From positions 16,360,150 to 16,424,149 of the forward strand of contig NC_079207.1 of the NCBI RefSeq assembly GCF_026745355.1: a stretch of 64,000 bases of DNA. The letters are read 5' to 3'. Origin of the DNA: Beta vulgaris subsp. vulgaris (lineage: Eukaryota; Streptophyta; Magnoliopsida; Caryophyllales; Amaranthaceae). The notes beneath the pieces are model-generated. The model saw only the letters and a program-made list of their open reading frames with translations, was not told where the DNA came from and ran no database searches. Positions 24,071 to 33,739 of this stretch are shown in pieces. A program made the position numbers and the translations under genes. The first letter of the stretch is position 1. Each line of letters starts with the position of its first letter.

Positions 24071-24934
24071 TTCAATCAAGTTTTACTCTCTCATCTTCTG
24101 TTTATTAGTATTTTTATTATGTTTTCCATTATGTTTATTGCTTTTATTGTCATGATTAGTGAGTAGTCTTTCTATCTAGGATTGAGTTGAGCCATAGTAT
24201 GATTTGATCATGTAAACTCTTCTCTAATTTCCATGTTATTGAATTATATGTTTAGGGTTTGATAAGATTGTTGTTATTGTCAATTGTACATCTTGATTTA
24301 GCCCTAGAGTTATATTATCAATGAAAGTTGGAGTTGGAATTAATATTTGTTCGATGCTAAATTGTTATTTTATCAATTGAGTTCATCAACGAAAGTTGGG
24401 TCTTAATTTAAATAATCTTGTTATTGATTTGAATTCTCCCATAAAAATAGGTGAGAACTAGAATTGGGAATTGTTTGACATTGGTTCTTAATGCTTCTAA
24501 TTATGTGTGTAAGCCATGAAAATAGGAGACATGCATGTTAGTTAGGTCTTTTGCTATCAGGAAAGTGAGTTCTAGGTATTGAGAAATGACCGAGTATTTA
24601 TTTCGGTTCGCGGATGTGCTTTATTAGTGAGTCATAAGAGAATATCAATCTCTCCTAAGCTATAATTGAATAATTGGGATGTGAGTTGTGGTTTGATAAA
24701 TTCATATTAGTGGTGATGTTTAATCTTAGTGATTTAATTATCATATTCATATAGTTTGTCGTATTTAGTCATTAGTTTAGCCTTTAGTTTATTGATTATT
24801 CCTCACTTCTGGATTGTGTAACTATTTGGTGATCTAAAATCGAGTAGTGGTTAATCTTGCATCTATTTGAGTTCGAACCGTATGTGGTACAACACCGTAT
24901 ACTTGTTGTATAGAAATAAAACCCTAACAAGGAA

Positions 24935-25868
24935 CTCCTTACGATATTCCTTCAACATGGTATTAGATGAGGTGTTTGCAGGGGTTGGACGCCTATAAAC
25001 CATTGGCTATAGTATAATTTTCTCCCGTCTTGGACGAACAAGAGAAGGGCCTAGACTTCTTCCCTCTGTTCTAGACGGAAACCTCAAAGAGGGGTCTCTC
25101 AAATACGATGTAGACCCTGTGGCCGATCGTTGTAATGCAGCATCTTTCTTTGCACTAGGTACTCACGGGCATCTGGTTCCCTTCTAAATATGTCCATTTG
25201 GACGAGCATCTTCCTGGGACCTAACCAACATGTTCCTGTTCATCTTCCTTCGCTGCTCACCGCCCTCTAGCTGTTGTTCTATGGCTGTTCTCCTAGAGGG
25301 TTCCTAACGAGCAAGTCGGCTTGGACCTGGATGATTCTTCTGGGAAGGCACTCTAAGAGGAACCGGATTGTTAGCAGTTGGATCTGACTTGACTTGATAA
25401 AATAGCATGTTGTTCTTGATGTGTTCCTGGACAACTGCTGCCATCTTAGTCTAAATTCATTCAGGACGTTTTTCAGATGGGCAGCAGTCACTGGACGTTC
25501 AAGATTTTCCTGAATAACCGGTTCACGGCTCTGACCAGGGACATTAATAATGGACGTAGGTCAATTCCTCCCTGGAGGTGGTCTCTCATCGTCTACCGTA
25601 TCTTCAATTCGAATTTGAAAACTTCGATTCCTTGCCACATTAGATGAGTGACAACCAGTCATCGCTACGTAACCCCACAGGCGGCGGCAAATGTTTAGTG
25701 CTACTTGGCCAGCAAGTAAGGTCCTATTCTTCACAATGTTCTTTAAAGGAAACCTGTGCAACAATGTCCGAATCTTGCTACCTGAACCTAAGCTTCGTTC
25801 CCAAACCTGCAAAAGAAGGGACCTACCTGGGAGGTTTGGGTGGTGGTTCCCCCTCCTAACCTTAAGTC
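24935..25868 (-). pseudogene. Tat/Retand-like gag N-terminal region and leader
   Basis: Minus-strand frames carry VYRRPTPANTSSNTMLKEYR-type sequence next to the Athila boundary. Further up come LKNVLNEFRLRWQQL (25279-25491) and a leader ORF with LLHRFPLKNIVKNRTLL and DDERPPPGRN (25561-25812). Frames change between blocks, so this is decayed. It is the other half of the gag fragment at 4745-4990, split by Athila. Clade assignment (Tat, Retand/Ogre-like) is from the gag motifs and remembered element sequences. Confidence 0.6.
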
Positions 25869-27710
25869 AAGTATCAAGAGTATAAATGAAAAGTATAGAG
25901 AGAAAGTGAGAATTTCGGTAGAGTATGGCCACACTATTCCAAAAGTTACCTTTCTCCTGATTTTTAGGGGTAATTTATAGTGTTGTAATCTTGAATACTG
26001 CCATCTGAGGTCACCCTAAAATAGGGGCACCTGATTGGTCAGACAATCAGACGACACGTGGCAGGCAATGATTGGATGGTAAACACCATCCAATCATATG
26101 CAGTCGTTTTTTGGGTTTTGGGACTAAATATTCTTTTAGGCCAAAAGGTGGGCTTTTATTATTTTCTCAGTAAAATTCAGAGTTTCACTAGTGGAAAAAT
26201 AAGGAAGAGCTGCGCTAAAAAAGGCCCTTAGGGATGCATATTCTAACAGCAGCCCTTTCCATAGCAGCCCTTCACTTTAAAGGAAGGGCTGCAATTTTCA
26301 AGCGCACCCCTTCATGTGTAAAAGGGCTGCGTTTTTGGATTAAAAACGCAGCCCTTCTTCAAGTGAAGGGCTGCGTTTTTGTCAAAAACGCAGCCCTTCA
26401 CTTGAAGAAAGGCTGCGTTTTTAGTCGAAAAACGCGGCCCTTTTGAACCCCAAAAAAATAAAAATAAAATTATTAAAATCGAAGGCTCTAAACATCTTCC
26501 TTACAACCTTAGATGTTGCAGAACCAAAAATTATTTGGTTTTAGAATTCAATAACTCGAATATCTAAGAATTCATTAAAAACTTACCTTAAATGTATCTT
26601 GATGCTAAAATAGAAATATTTCCACTCAAAAATAGCGTCAATTTAGATACAATTCCATTTTTGATATAATTTCCTAATCAAAATTTCCAGATACCAGAAT
26701 CAAGAAAAACTCAAATGAATATTACTTTTAACATGTAGCAGATTCCAACGAATCAATCCTCCAAACAAAAAACAATCGAACTTTGAAACTCAAATCTCAT
26801 ATAACAATCACTCTATCACAAATCCACCATCATCAAACCTAAAATTCAACAATTCAATCAGTGAACGAAAATGAAAAAAAATAACAAAAATGAAAAAAAA
26901 AACGAACGAAAATACAAAAGAGAAAAATTATAGATCTGAAATTACATGAATTCATCAAAACAAATTATAGATCTGAAAAACGAAAAATCTATACTTGTTG
27001 TTGTCGTTGCCGATGATGTTGCGAATCGATGCGGAGAGGATTCGACGGCAGATGCAGGAAGTTGCGGTGGCTAACCCGAGGTATTGAAATCTTTCTCTCT
27101 CTCCTGAAATCAATGTTAGTGGGTTCTATCTCTCCTAACCCGAGGTATTGAATTTGTGACTTTTTGGAATGTTTGAAACGGTTCGAACTCTTTATCTCTA
27201 CTCCTTCATCTTCTTCACTCTTATTTTCCCAATCATGATCATAATGGAGAAAAAGAAGAACAAGAAAGAGAGCGGAGGAGAGAGAAAGAGTGTTGTTGAT
27301 GAAGAAGAACGTCGCTGAGAGAACGAACGAACAAACTGAAATCATCTTCTTCACTCTTAGGGTTAGAAAAAAGTCGGCGAAGAGGGAGAACGTGAGAGAA
27401 GGGAGGATGGTGAGAGAGAAGAGGGAGAACGTGAGATTGAGTAAAGGACGTGAGAAGTAAGGGAATGAAAATGAACCCACGAGAAAGAAGATCTGTATTT
27501 TTAGGTTAGAATTCATTTCAATTTTTTTTTAAAAAAAAAGCCCATAAAGGGCTGCGTTTTTCTTTAAAAACGCAGCCCTTCCAGCGCTGCCCTTCCTTTT
27601 TTTTCCCCTAGTGTTTAAGCCTCTCTTTACTCCTATGAAGGAAACATGTGGACGTTACTGATGGATCCACGTGTCTCCTGCAGAGCCGTTGATTTATTTA
27701 GTCTACAACA
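25869..27710 (-). repeat. 5' LTR of the Tat/Retand-like element (holding a CACTA element)
   Basis: On the minus strand the LTR would start TGTTGTAGACTAAATAAATC at 27710. It contains a CTATAAATTACC TATA-like box at about 25970-25981 and passes into the gag leader near 25870. The precise inner end and primer site were not identified. A CACTA element occupies 26186-27613. Without it the LTR is about 410 bp. Confidence 0.5.
26186..27613. mobile_element. non-autonomous CACTA element, TSD TTT
   Basis: Ends CACTAGTGGAAAAATAAGGA and inverse TTTTCCCCTAGTG; TTT at 26183-26185 and 27614-27616; 1428 bp. The left 250 bp and right 60 bp are packed with AAGGGCTGCGTTTTT and its inverse, arranged as successive hairpins. 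The interior has no recognised protein. The 175-residue minus-strand ORF at 26989-27516 is low-complexity and not supported. Confidence 0.9.
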
Positions 27711-28313
27711 AGTAATATTTATGTTATTCATTATCAATTTTTTTGTTAAATAAGGTCAAATAAATTCCAATCAAGTTTAATAAGGTCTAATACGTTCCAA
27801 TCAGGTCTAGTAAGATTCAATCAGGCCAATAAGTCCATATCACATTCAATCAGGTCTAATAAGTTGAATTAGGTCCAATAAATTCAGTTCATTTCACATA
27901 AGTTCAGTACAATTCAGGTATATTCAAATCAACAGAACGCATCCTTATACTAGGGAATCCAAAAAATACCAATATTATTTCTCCCAAAAATGATGATTGA
28001 GTATTAAATTAGACTTTATTTGAACAATGTTTCCTAAAGTAGAAAATTCCACATGAAAAGAGAAGGCAATTGTAAATAACATACAAACTCATTTTCTGCA
28101 GCCAAACTACTAAAACTATGCGCAAATAGTCACTGATATTTTTCTTACTAGGGATTAGATTCAAATAATAGACAAATCTTTCTAAAAGCAGAAGGGGCTA
28201 GAAAAGAAAATTTTTCTCCATTCCGATAGCTTCTGGGGAATGGAATGGAGTAAATTAAGAAATTCTTGATTGAAGCGAAAAAATTATTGCTTAGTAGTTT
28301 AAATTAGACCCTA
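27711..28313. repeat. region with TCAGGTCTAATAAG repeats; likely truncated MITE
   Basis: From about 27730 to 27930 a degenerate unit like CAATCAGGTCTAATAAG recurs. The right border CAACAGAACGCATCC-TTA (about 27933-27950) is the inverse of the terminus of the MITE at 49717-50611 (GATGCGTTCTCTTCA). The left terminus is not found. 27960-28313 shows nothing I recognise. Confidence 0.45.
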
Positions 28314-28340
28314 CTAGTCTTACATGCACGCACTGCGTGC
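28314..28340 (-). mobile_element. possible Helitron 3' terminus
   Basis: On the minus strand a GC-rich hairpin (stems GCACGC/GCGTGC, 28326-28340) is followed after about 8 bases by CTAG ending at 28314, with T next. That is the layout of Helitron 3' ends (hairpin, CTRR, insertion before T). No 5' TC terminus was located, so the element's extent is unknown. Confidence 0.35.
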
Positions 28341-28677
28341 GATAACGTGTGATAACAAATGAAGTAGAAAATAAAATTAATTGGGTAGAAAAATTGTCTT
28401 TATATTTTATTTTCTCAAAAAACTGATATTCAGTTTAAATGTCCTATTTTCCCCTCCTTTTTTCATTCAAATGAAATAATTAATTATCCTCTCTTTTTTT
28501 TCCGTTTTCTATTTTTTGGTGTCCCCCATGTATTGCCTTAAATAATAGAGATTATATTTGGAAAAATTTCTAACATTTTTTGGATAAACTAGTAGTAACC
28601 AAGTTCAATCTTACATTTGCAGAAGCGATTGGAACTAACAAAAAGCATATCTATGCAAATATTATAGTAACCTTAAC

Positions 28678-29935
28678 TAGGGGTGTTCGCGGTTTGTGTT
28701 GGTGCGGTTTGGGATGTAACTCAACCAAAACCGCAAATATACGGTTTGACATTTTTCCAATCCAAACTGTACCACACTTTTGCCGAATCCAACCCAAATC
28801 GAACCGCGCAAAACGGTTTGGTGCGGTCTGGTTTGCGGTTTAACCATTTTTTCCTCCACGACATTAAATTGTAATCTAAGAGTAAAAAAAAAAGGGAAAT
28901 TCCCACTGGTAACCCTATACTACGGAACAATAACCATTTTTCTTTCGAGTTTCAAAAATAACCCTATACTTAGTAATATTATACAACCGTGACATTAATG
29001 ATGGTTAAGTCGTTACTTCAACCGTTAAATCTATTTACTATACTAACCCAAGTTAACCACAAACCACTACCTAACCCACTAAATCCCCACCCCATCGCCA
29101 TCTTTCCACCGAAAACACCATACCCCGTCACTCTCTCCTTCCCAATGACTCTTTTTCTCTCCTCGTTACTCTCCCCCTCCCTATGACTTCTCTTCTCATC
29201 GGTGGAGAGGTTGAACAGTAGTGGAGAAGTGGGACATTGGTGGTGGAGTGGGGTTCATGTGAGGCGGTGGGACAACGAGTGATTAACTAATGTTTCCAAA
29301 TATAATGTTGGTTCGTTGGAACCATATAAACCAACCGTGGAGGGGTGGAACTGTGGTGGTTGGATGAGATGTCAGTGGGTTAGGTGGTAGTTGAGAGTTG
29401 GGGTTAACCTGGGTTAGGTAAATCAATAACACTAATGATTTAAAACCATCAGTAATGTCACGTTTGTATAATATTACTAAGTATATGGTTATTTTTGAAG
29501 CTCCAAAGAAAAACGATTTACCATTGCAATTGTTCCATAGTACAGGGTTACCAGTGGGAATTTCCCAAAAAAAATTGTTCATCTATATTAGAGTCCAAAT
29601 AAATACGAAGTTGCCTACATAATTATACATATATAATAATTTATCAAAAGTGTTCAAGTTCTTTACTTCAAACTTATTTTTTTCGTCGTGTACTTCTATG
29701 TCACCTTGTCAAGTGTATTTCGAATTTTTTTTAAAAAAAAAAAATCATATAAAATTGCGGTTCATGTTGCGGTTTCGGTTTACAAAAATTAAAACCCAAC
29801 CCAAACCGCAAACCGCGGTTTACTTGAAATCATAACCCACACTGCAATTTTAAAACCGCAAACCAACCCCCAACCACGAAAAAACGATTTGGGTTGCAGT
29901 TTGGTGCGGTCCGGACTGTACTCTGAACAACCCTA
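28678..29935. mobile_element. hAT-type element, TSD ACCTTAAC
   Basis: Left end TAGGGGTGTTCGCGG, right end CTCTGAACAACCCTA, flanked by exact 8-bp duplications ACCTTAAC (28670-28677 and 29936-29943). Subterminal regions are full of GCGGTTT and AACCGC repeats, typical of hAT elements. No transposase. A MULE-type MITE sits inside (28894-29566); without it the element is about 580 bp. Confidence 0.9.
28894..29566. mobile_element. MULE-type MITE with long TIRs nested in the hAT element
   Basis: The left end GGGAAATTCCCACTGGTAAC and the right end are inverse over about 110 bp with few mismatches (through the AGTAATATTATACAA stretch). Flanks are A-runs (nine A on the left, eight A then T on the right), so the 9-bp TSD is only plausible. 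673 bp, no transposase. Confidence 0.8.
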
Positions 29936-30456
29936 ACCTTAACATCTGTAGCAAAGGGAAAATAAAAATTGAAACCGCCCGCAATCCATCAATGGGCACT
30001 GAAGAAACCTGAGCACTCGACGACGAAATTTGACCCGCGCCAAGGATTGAACGAGAAACCCAAATCGAATCAACCCAAAAAAAACCCTAGTAAAAAATCC
30101 TAATATGAATATAAGGAAAATGAATTCTTTAATCCAATCATAAGATTGAACAAGAAATTCTAAACAGGAAGATGAATAACTTAACTCCATATATCAGAGA
30201 AGAACTGTTCTCAGAAAATGAGAACAATTTTCGTGTAGTATCAAATTCAACATGGGAAAAATATTTGGGTTGATTTAAGGAATTTTTTGACAAATTGTCT
30301 CCGGAAGTTACCACTAGAATTGATGACAAAGAGTTGATAATATTTAACTACGAAAAATTTGGTAATCTTGATTTTGAAAAACTTCGCAAGATCGAATTGG
30401 GGTAATTTTGGGGGCTAGGGTTTTTATTTTTTAGGCTTTCAAGGACTTTCAATTAG

Positions 30457-31440
30457 TAGATCCTGGACCAAGGTGCAGGATGAGCATCCTACAACAGCTC
30501 CAAAACGGAAGGCAAGAAGAATGAAACGCACCATTCAACATGCAAAAAAGTAATTGATTTGACAGGTAATGTACATTCCCATTACATCCAGTGTACATGT
30601 CGTAAATACAAAAAGTAACTGATTTGACAGTTACTGCTCACCATTTAATAACTGATTTGATGTCAACCGCCATCATTTCTCCCCATATACTGTTCACCAC
30701 TTCTCTCTTTTCCACACTCAACCTCTTGTACATTCTTGGCTTCGTGGTTGTTCATTAACAAAATCAAAATGTACAATGACAGACCCCAGCTGAAAGTAAC
30801 CCAATTCCTGAAGCTGATGTCAATTGAGTAATTTGCAATCTTTGTACACTGGTGTGTTGATGTTTGTTCACTAATGAAATTCAATATGTACAATTACAGT
30901 CTCATACCGAAGTTCACCACTTCTCTCTTTTCCACACTCAACCTCCTTGTACATTCTTGGCTTCGTGGTTGTTCATTAATAAAATCAAAATAGACAATGA
31001 CAACCCCCAGCTGAAACTAACCCAATTCATGAAACTGATGTCAAGTGAGTAATTTGCAATCTTTGTACACTGGGTGTGTTGATGTTTGTTCACTAATGAA
31101 ATTCAATATGTACAATTACAGTCCCATACCGAAATATGTCAAGTGAGTAATTTCCGATCTTTGTACACTGGTGTGTTTGATATTTGTTCACTAATGAAAT
31201 TCAATATGTACAATTATAGTCTTATACCGAAATTCAATAAAATCACAATGTACACTGATGGTCATTGCTTTGATCACTGAAAATTCCCAAATGTACACTC
31301 GTATATTAGTGTACACCAAACCATATGCATTTGTGCATTAAAAAAAATTATTTCACGTGATGAGAGAGAAAGAGCTGGCCCACTTTCAAAAATACTGCCA
31401 AAAGTCAGCCACATGATCCTACACCTCGGTGTAGGATCTA
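30457..31440. mobile_element. unclassified TIR element with 220-bp internal direct repeats
   Basis: The ends are TAGATCCTGGACCAAGGTGCA and the inverse ACACCTCGGTGTAGGATCTA; the terminus is itself close to a palindrome. Between them a unit starting GTTCACCACTTCTCTCTTTT occurs at 30692 and 30912 (220 bp apart), followed by a partial third copy to about 31232. No clear TSD. It ends about 240 bp before the PPR start codon. Confidence 0.6.
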
Positions 31441-31534
31441 ATTTGCGGGAGGCTAGTTAGTAATTACTTTTATTAAGTGTACACCATCCTATCACATTTC
31501 TGTTAAACGGCCCGCCACTCACGGGCTCGGGTCC

Positions 31535-31540
31535 GGCCCA
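31535..31540. promoter_or_regulatory. GGCCCA (site II-type) element upstream of the PPR gene
   Basis: GGCCCA at 31535-31540 (TGGGCC on the other strand), with a further GGCCCG at 31509-31514, 140-170 bp before the start codon. TGGGCY elements bind TCP factors and are common in promoters of organelle-protein genes; function here is inference. Confidence 0.3.
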
Positions 31541-31678
31541 TGCCCAAGTCTACCTAGTAGCATTAGTGAGAACGGTTGCCAAATAACAACCGGTGCTTAG
31601 TACAGTTGTAGGTGTGTAAAGCTCTCTGCTGCCCTCAGTCCTCAACAGTCAAACCCGATACCCCTCGCGCCATAGGCC

Positions 31679-33739
31679 ATGCGTTTGAAGTTACCCGCTA
31701 ATATCTCACCCCATGTAGGAGAGAAACTGCTTAATCCTGTTCTAAACTCAGGCGATTTAAGTCGTGCACGCCAACTGTTCGATAAAATTCCTGAACCAAA
31801 TCTACATTCTTGGGCAAACTTGATTTCTGCTTATACAAAGCAGAATCTTCCAAATGAAGCAGTCAAGCTGTATTTTTTATTCAGAAAGCAGAACATTCAG
31901 CTTCCTGATAGAATACTACTACTATCAGCTGCGAAAGCGTGCGCTGCATATGCCGATCTTACAAAAGCGAAAGAGATCCATGAGGATGCTGTTAGATTTG
32001 GATATCTATCTGATCTTACCTTGGGAAATGCCTTGATCAATATGTATGGGAAATGCAAGTGTTGTGACGGTGCTCAATCTGTTTTCAATGAGTTGCCGGT
32101 GAAGGATGTTATTTCATGGACATCATTGTTGTCCAGCTATGTCAATTGTGGGTTTCTTGGGGAAGCTTTGCAAGCTTTTTGCAAGATGGGATTGAATGGG
32201 TTGAGGCCGAATGCAGTGACTTTGTCTTCGATTCTTCCTGCTTGTTCTGTAATGAAGTGCTTGAATTTAGGTAGGCAAATTCATGGTTATGCTGTGAAAG
32301 ATGGGTTTGGAGAAAATGCTTTCGTTACCAGTGCACTTGTTGATATGTACGCAAGTTGCTCATGCTTGGCAGACGCTCAGTTGGTATTCGATAACATGCT
32401 CGTGCGTGACATTGTCTCTTGGAATGTTATCGTGTCAGCATATTTCTTAAATGGAGAATCAGAGAGGGCTCTCAGCCGATTTGGTAAAATGAGAAAACAG
32501 GGAGTGCCCATAAACTATGATTCATGGAATACTGTGATTGGTGGGTGTGTTCAAAATGGAGAAAACACCCTAGCTCTTGAATTGCTGGTCCAAATGCAGG
32601 ATGAAGGGTTCAAACCCAATCATATTACAATAACTAGTGCTTTACCTGCATGCTCGAACCTAGAGAGCTTAAGGAAGGGAAAGGAGATACATGCATACAT
32701 TTTCAGGAATAAGATCTTCACTGACATAACAACCACAACAGCTTTGGTTTACATGTATGCTAAATGTGGTGAGCTTGAGCTATCCAGTCAGATATTCAAT
32801 ATAATGCCTAGAAAGGATGCTGTAGCATGGAACACGATCATTATTGCAAATGCCATGCATGGGAGAGGGGAAGAAGCTTTATTGCTCTTCAGAAATATGT
32901 TAATATCAGGGGTTAAACCCAATTCAATTACGTTTACAGGGGTTCTCTCTGGTTGCAGTCACTCAAAACTTGTTGATGAGGGTCTTCAAGTTTTTCATTC
33001 AATGAGGAGTCACCTTATTGAACCTGATGCAGATCACTATTCAAGTTTAGTTGATATACTTAGTCGTGCTGGGTGCCTTGATGAGGCATATGGATATATT
33101 CAGAGAATGCCCATGAAACCAACTGCTGGTGCCTGGGGTGCTTTACTTGGGGGTTGTAGAGTGTATAAGAATGTTGATCTGGCACGAATTGCAGCAAAGC
33201 ATCTGTTTGAGATCGAACCTGACAATCCTGGAAATTATGTTTTATTATCGAACATATTTGTTGAAGGCAAACTGTGGAATGAAGCTTCGATGTATAGGAA
33301 GATAATGGAGCAAAAGCAAATTTCAAAACCACCAGGGTGTAGTTGGATTCAGGTTAAGAACAAAGTTCACACATTTATCGCTGGTGACAAAAGCAATGAG
33401 CAGAGTGAGAAGATATCCAAATTCTTGATGGATATCAGCAATAAGGTCCGACTGGCAGGGTATTTGCCAAATACTGATTTTGTTCTGCAAGATTTGGATC
33501 AAGAAGAGAAAGAGGAAGTCTTATGCAGCCACAGCGAGAAGCTAGCAGTTGCTTTTGGATTACTGAATTTAAAAGGAGAATCTTCAATTCGCGTGTTCAA
33601 AAATTTGCGAATATGCGGTGACTGTCATAATTTCATAAAATTTGCAGCCAAGGTTGTTGGCATACAGATTATCGTTAGAGACTCCTTGAGATTTCACCAT
33701 TTCAAGGAAGGTTTATGCTCTTGTCGAGACTTTTGGTGA
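31679..33739 (+). CDS. PLS-class PPR protein with E and DYW domains
   Basis: Intronless ORF of 686 residues, intact. The N-terminal two thirds are degenerate 31-36-residue PPR motifs of the P-L-S pattern (repeated ALVDMYAKC-, SWNxxIxxYxxNG-, KPNxxTxxSxLPAC-type blocks from about residue 25 to 500). These are followed by the E/E+ region (GAWGALLGGCRVYKNVDLA; YVLLSNIF; PPGCSWIQVKNKVHTFIAGD). The C-terminal DYW deaminase domain has H618-S-E620, the C646-G-D-C649 zinc ligands, HH at 673-674, and ends CSCRDFW. DYW proteins perform C-to-U editing of chloroplast or mitochondrial transcripts; the PPR tract recognises the site. No obvious transit peptide can be asserted from the short N-terminus. The ATG at 31679 is the first in frame, and the first PPR follows soon after, so a slightly longer 5' exon is possible. 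Specific ortholog and target not assigned. Confidence 0.95.
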   Translation: MRLKLPANISPHVGEKLLNPVLNSGDLSRARQLFDKIPEPNLHSWANLISAYTKQNLPNEAVKLYFLFRKQNIQLPDRILLLSAAKACAAYADLTKAKEIHEDAVRFGYLSDLTLGNALINMYGKCKCCDGAQSVFNELPVKDVISWTSLLSSYVNCGFLGEALQAFCKMGLNGLRPNAVTLSSILPACSVMKCLNLGRQIHGYAVKDGFGENAFVTSALVDMYASCSCLADAQLVFDNMLVRDIVSWNVIVSAYFLNGESERALSRFGKMRKQGVPINYDSWNTVIGGCVQNGENTLALELLVQMQDEGFKPNHITITSALPACSNLESLRKGKEIHAYIFRNKIFTDITTTTALVYMYAKCGELELSSQIFNIMPRKDAVAWNTIIIANAMHGRGEEALLLFRNMLISGVKPNSITFTGVLSGCSHSKLVDEGLQVFHSMRSHLIEPDADHYSSLVDILSRAGCLDEAYGYIQRMPMKPTAGAWGALLGGCRVYKNVDLARIAAKHLFEIEPDNPGNYVLLSNIFVEGKLWNEASMYRKIMEQKQISKPPGCSWIQVKNKVHTFIAGDKSNEQSEKISKFLMDISNKVRLAGYLPNTDFVLQDLDQEEKEEVLCSHSEKLAVAFGLLNLKGESSIRVFKNLRICGDCHNFIKFAAKVVGIQIIVRDSLRFHHFKEGLCSCRDFW

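Larger units (their letters stand above)
4991..24929 (+). mobile_element. Athila-type Ty3/gypsy retrotransposon, defective, with nested insertions
   Basis: The element begins TGATGTGTCGTATTTTTATA, ends AAACCCTAACA, and is flanked by exact AGGAA duplications (4986-4990; 24930-24934). Parts in order: 5' LTR (4991-6450), tRNA-Asp-type primer site, gag split by another element, protease region, a long non-coding stretch, polypurine tract and 3' LTR (22421-24929). Reverse transcriptase, RNase H and integrase are absent: the protease region passes almost directly into sequence that normally follows pol in Athila elements. Stops and a frameshift interrupt gag and protease. It is therefore a non-autonomous, decayed copy. 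The LTRs differ by many substitutions and a roughly 130-bp indel, so the insertion is not recent. Confidence 0.9.
22421..24929 (+). repeat. Athila 3' LTR (with nested MITE)
   Basis: Same start and end as the 5' LTR. The length of 2509 bp is explained by the MULE-type MITE at 23163-24070 plus its duplication, and by a roughly 130-bp stretch (about 22652-22783) missing from the 5' LTR. Many single-base differences between the two LTRs are visible. Confidence 0.92.

Noticed and set aside
26989..27516. 175-residue minus-strand ORF in the second CACTA element
   Set aside because: Low complexity, no known domain, lies in a non-autonomous element.
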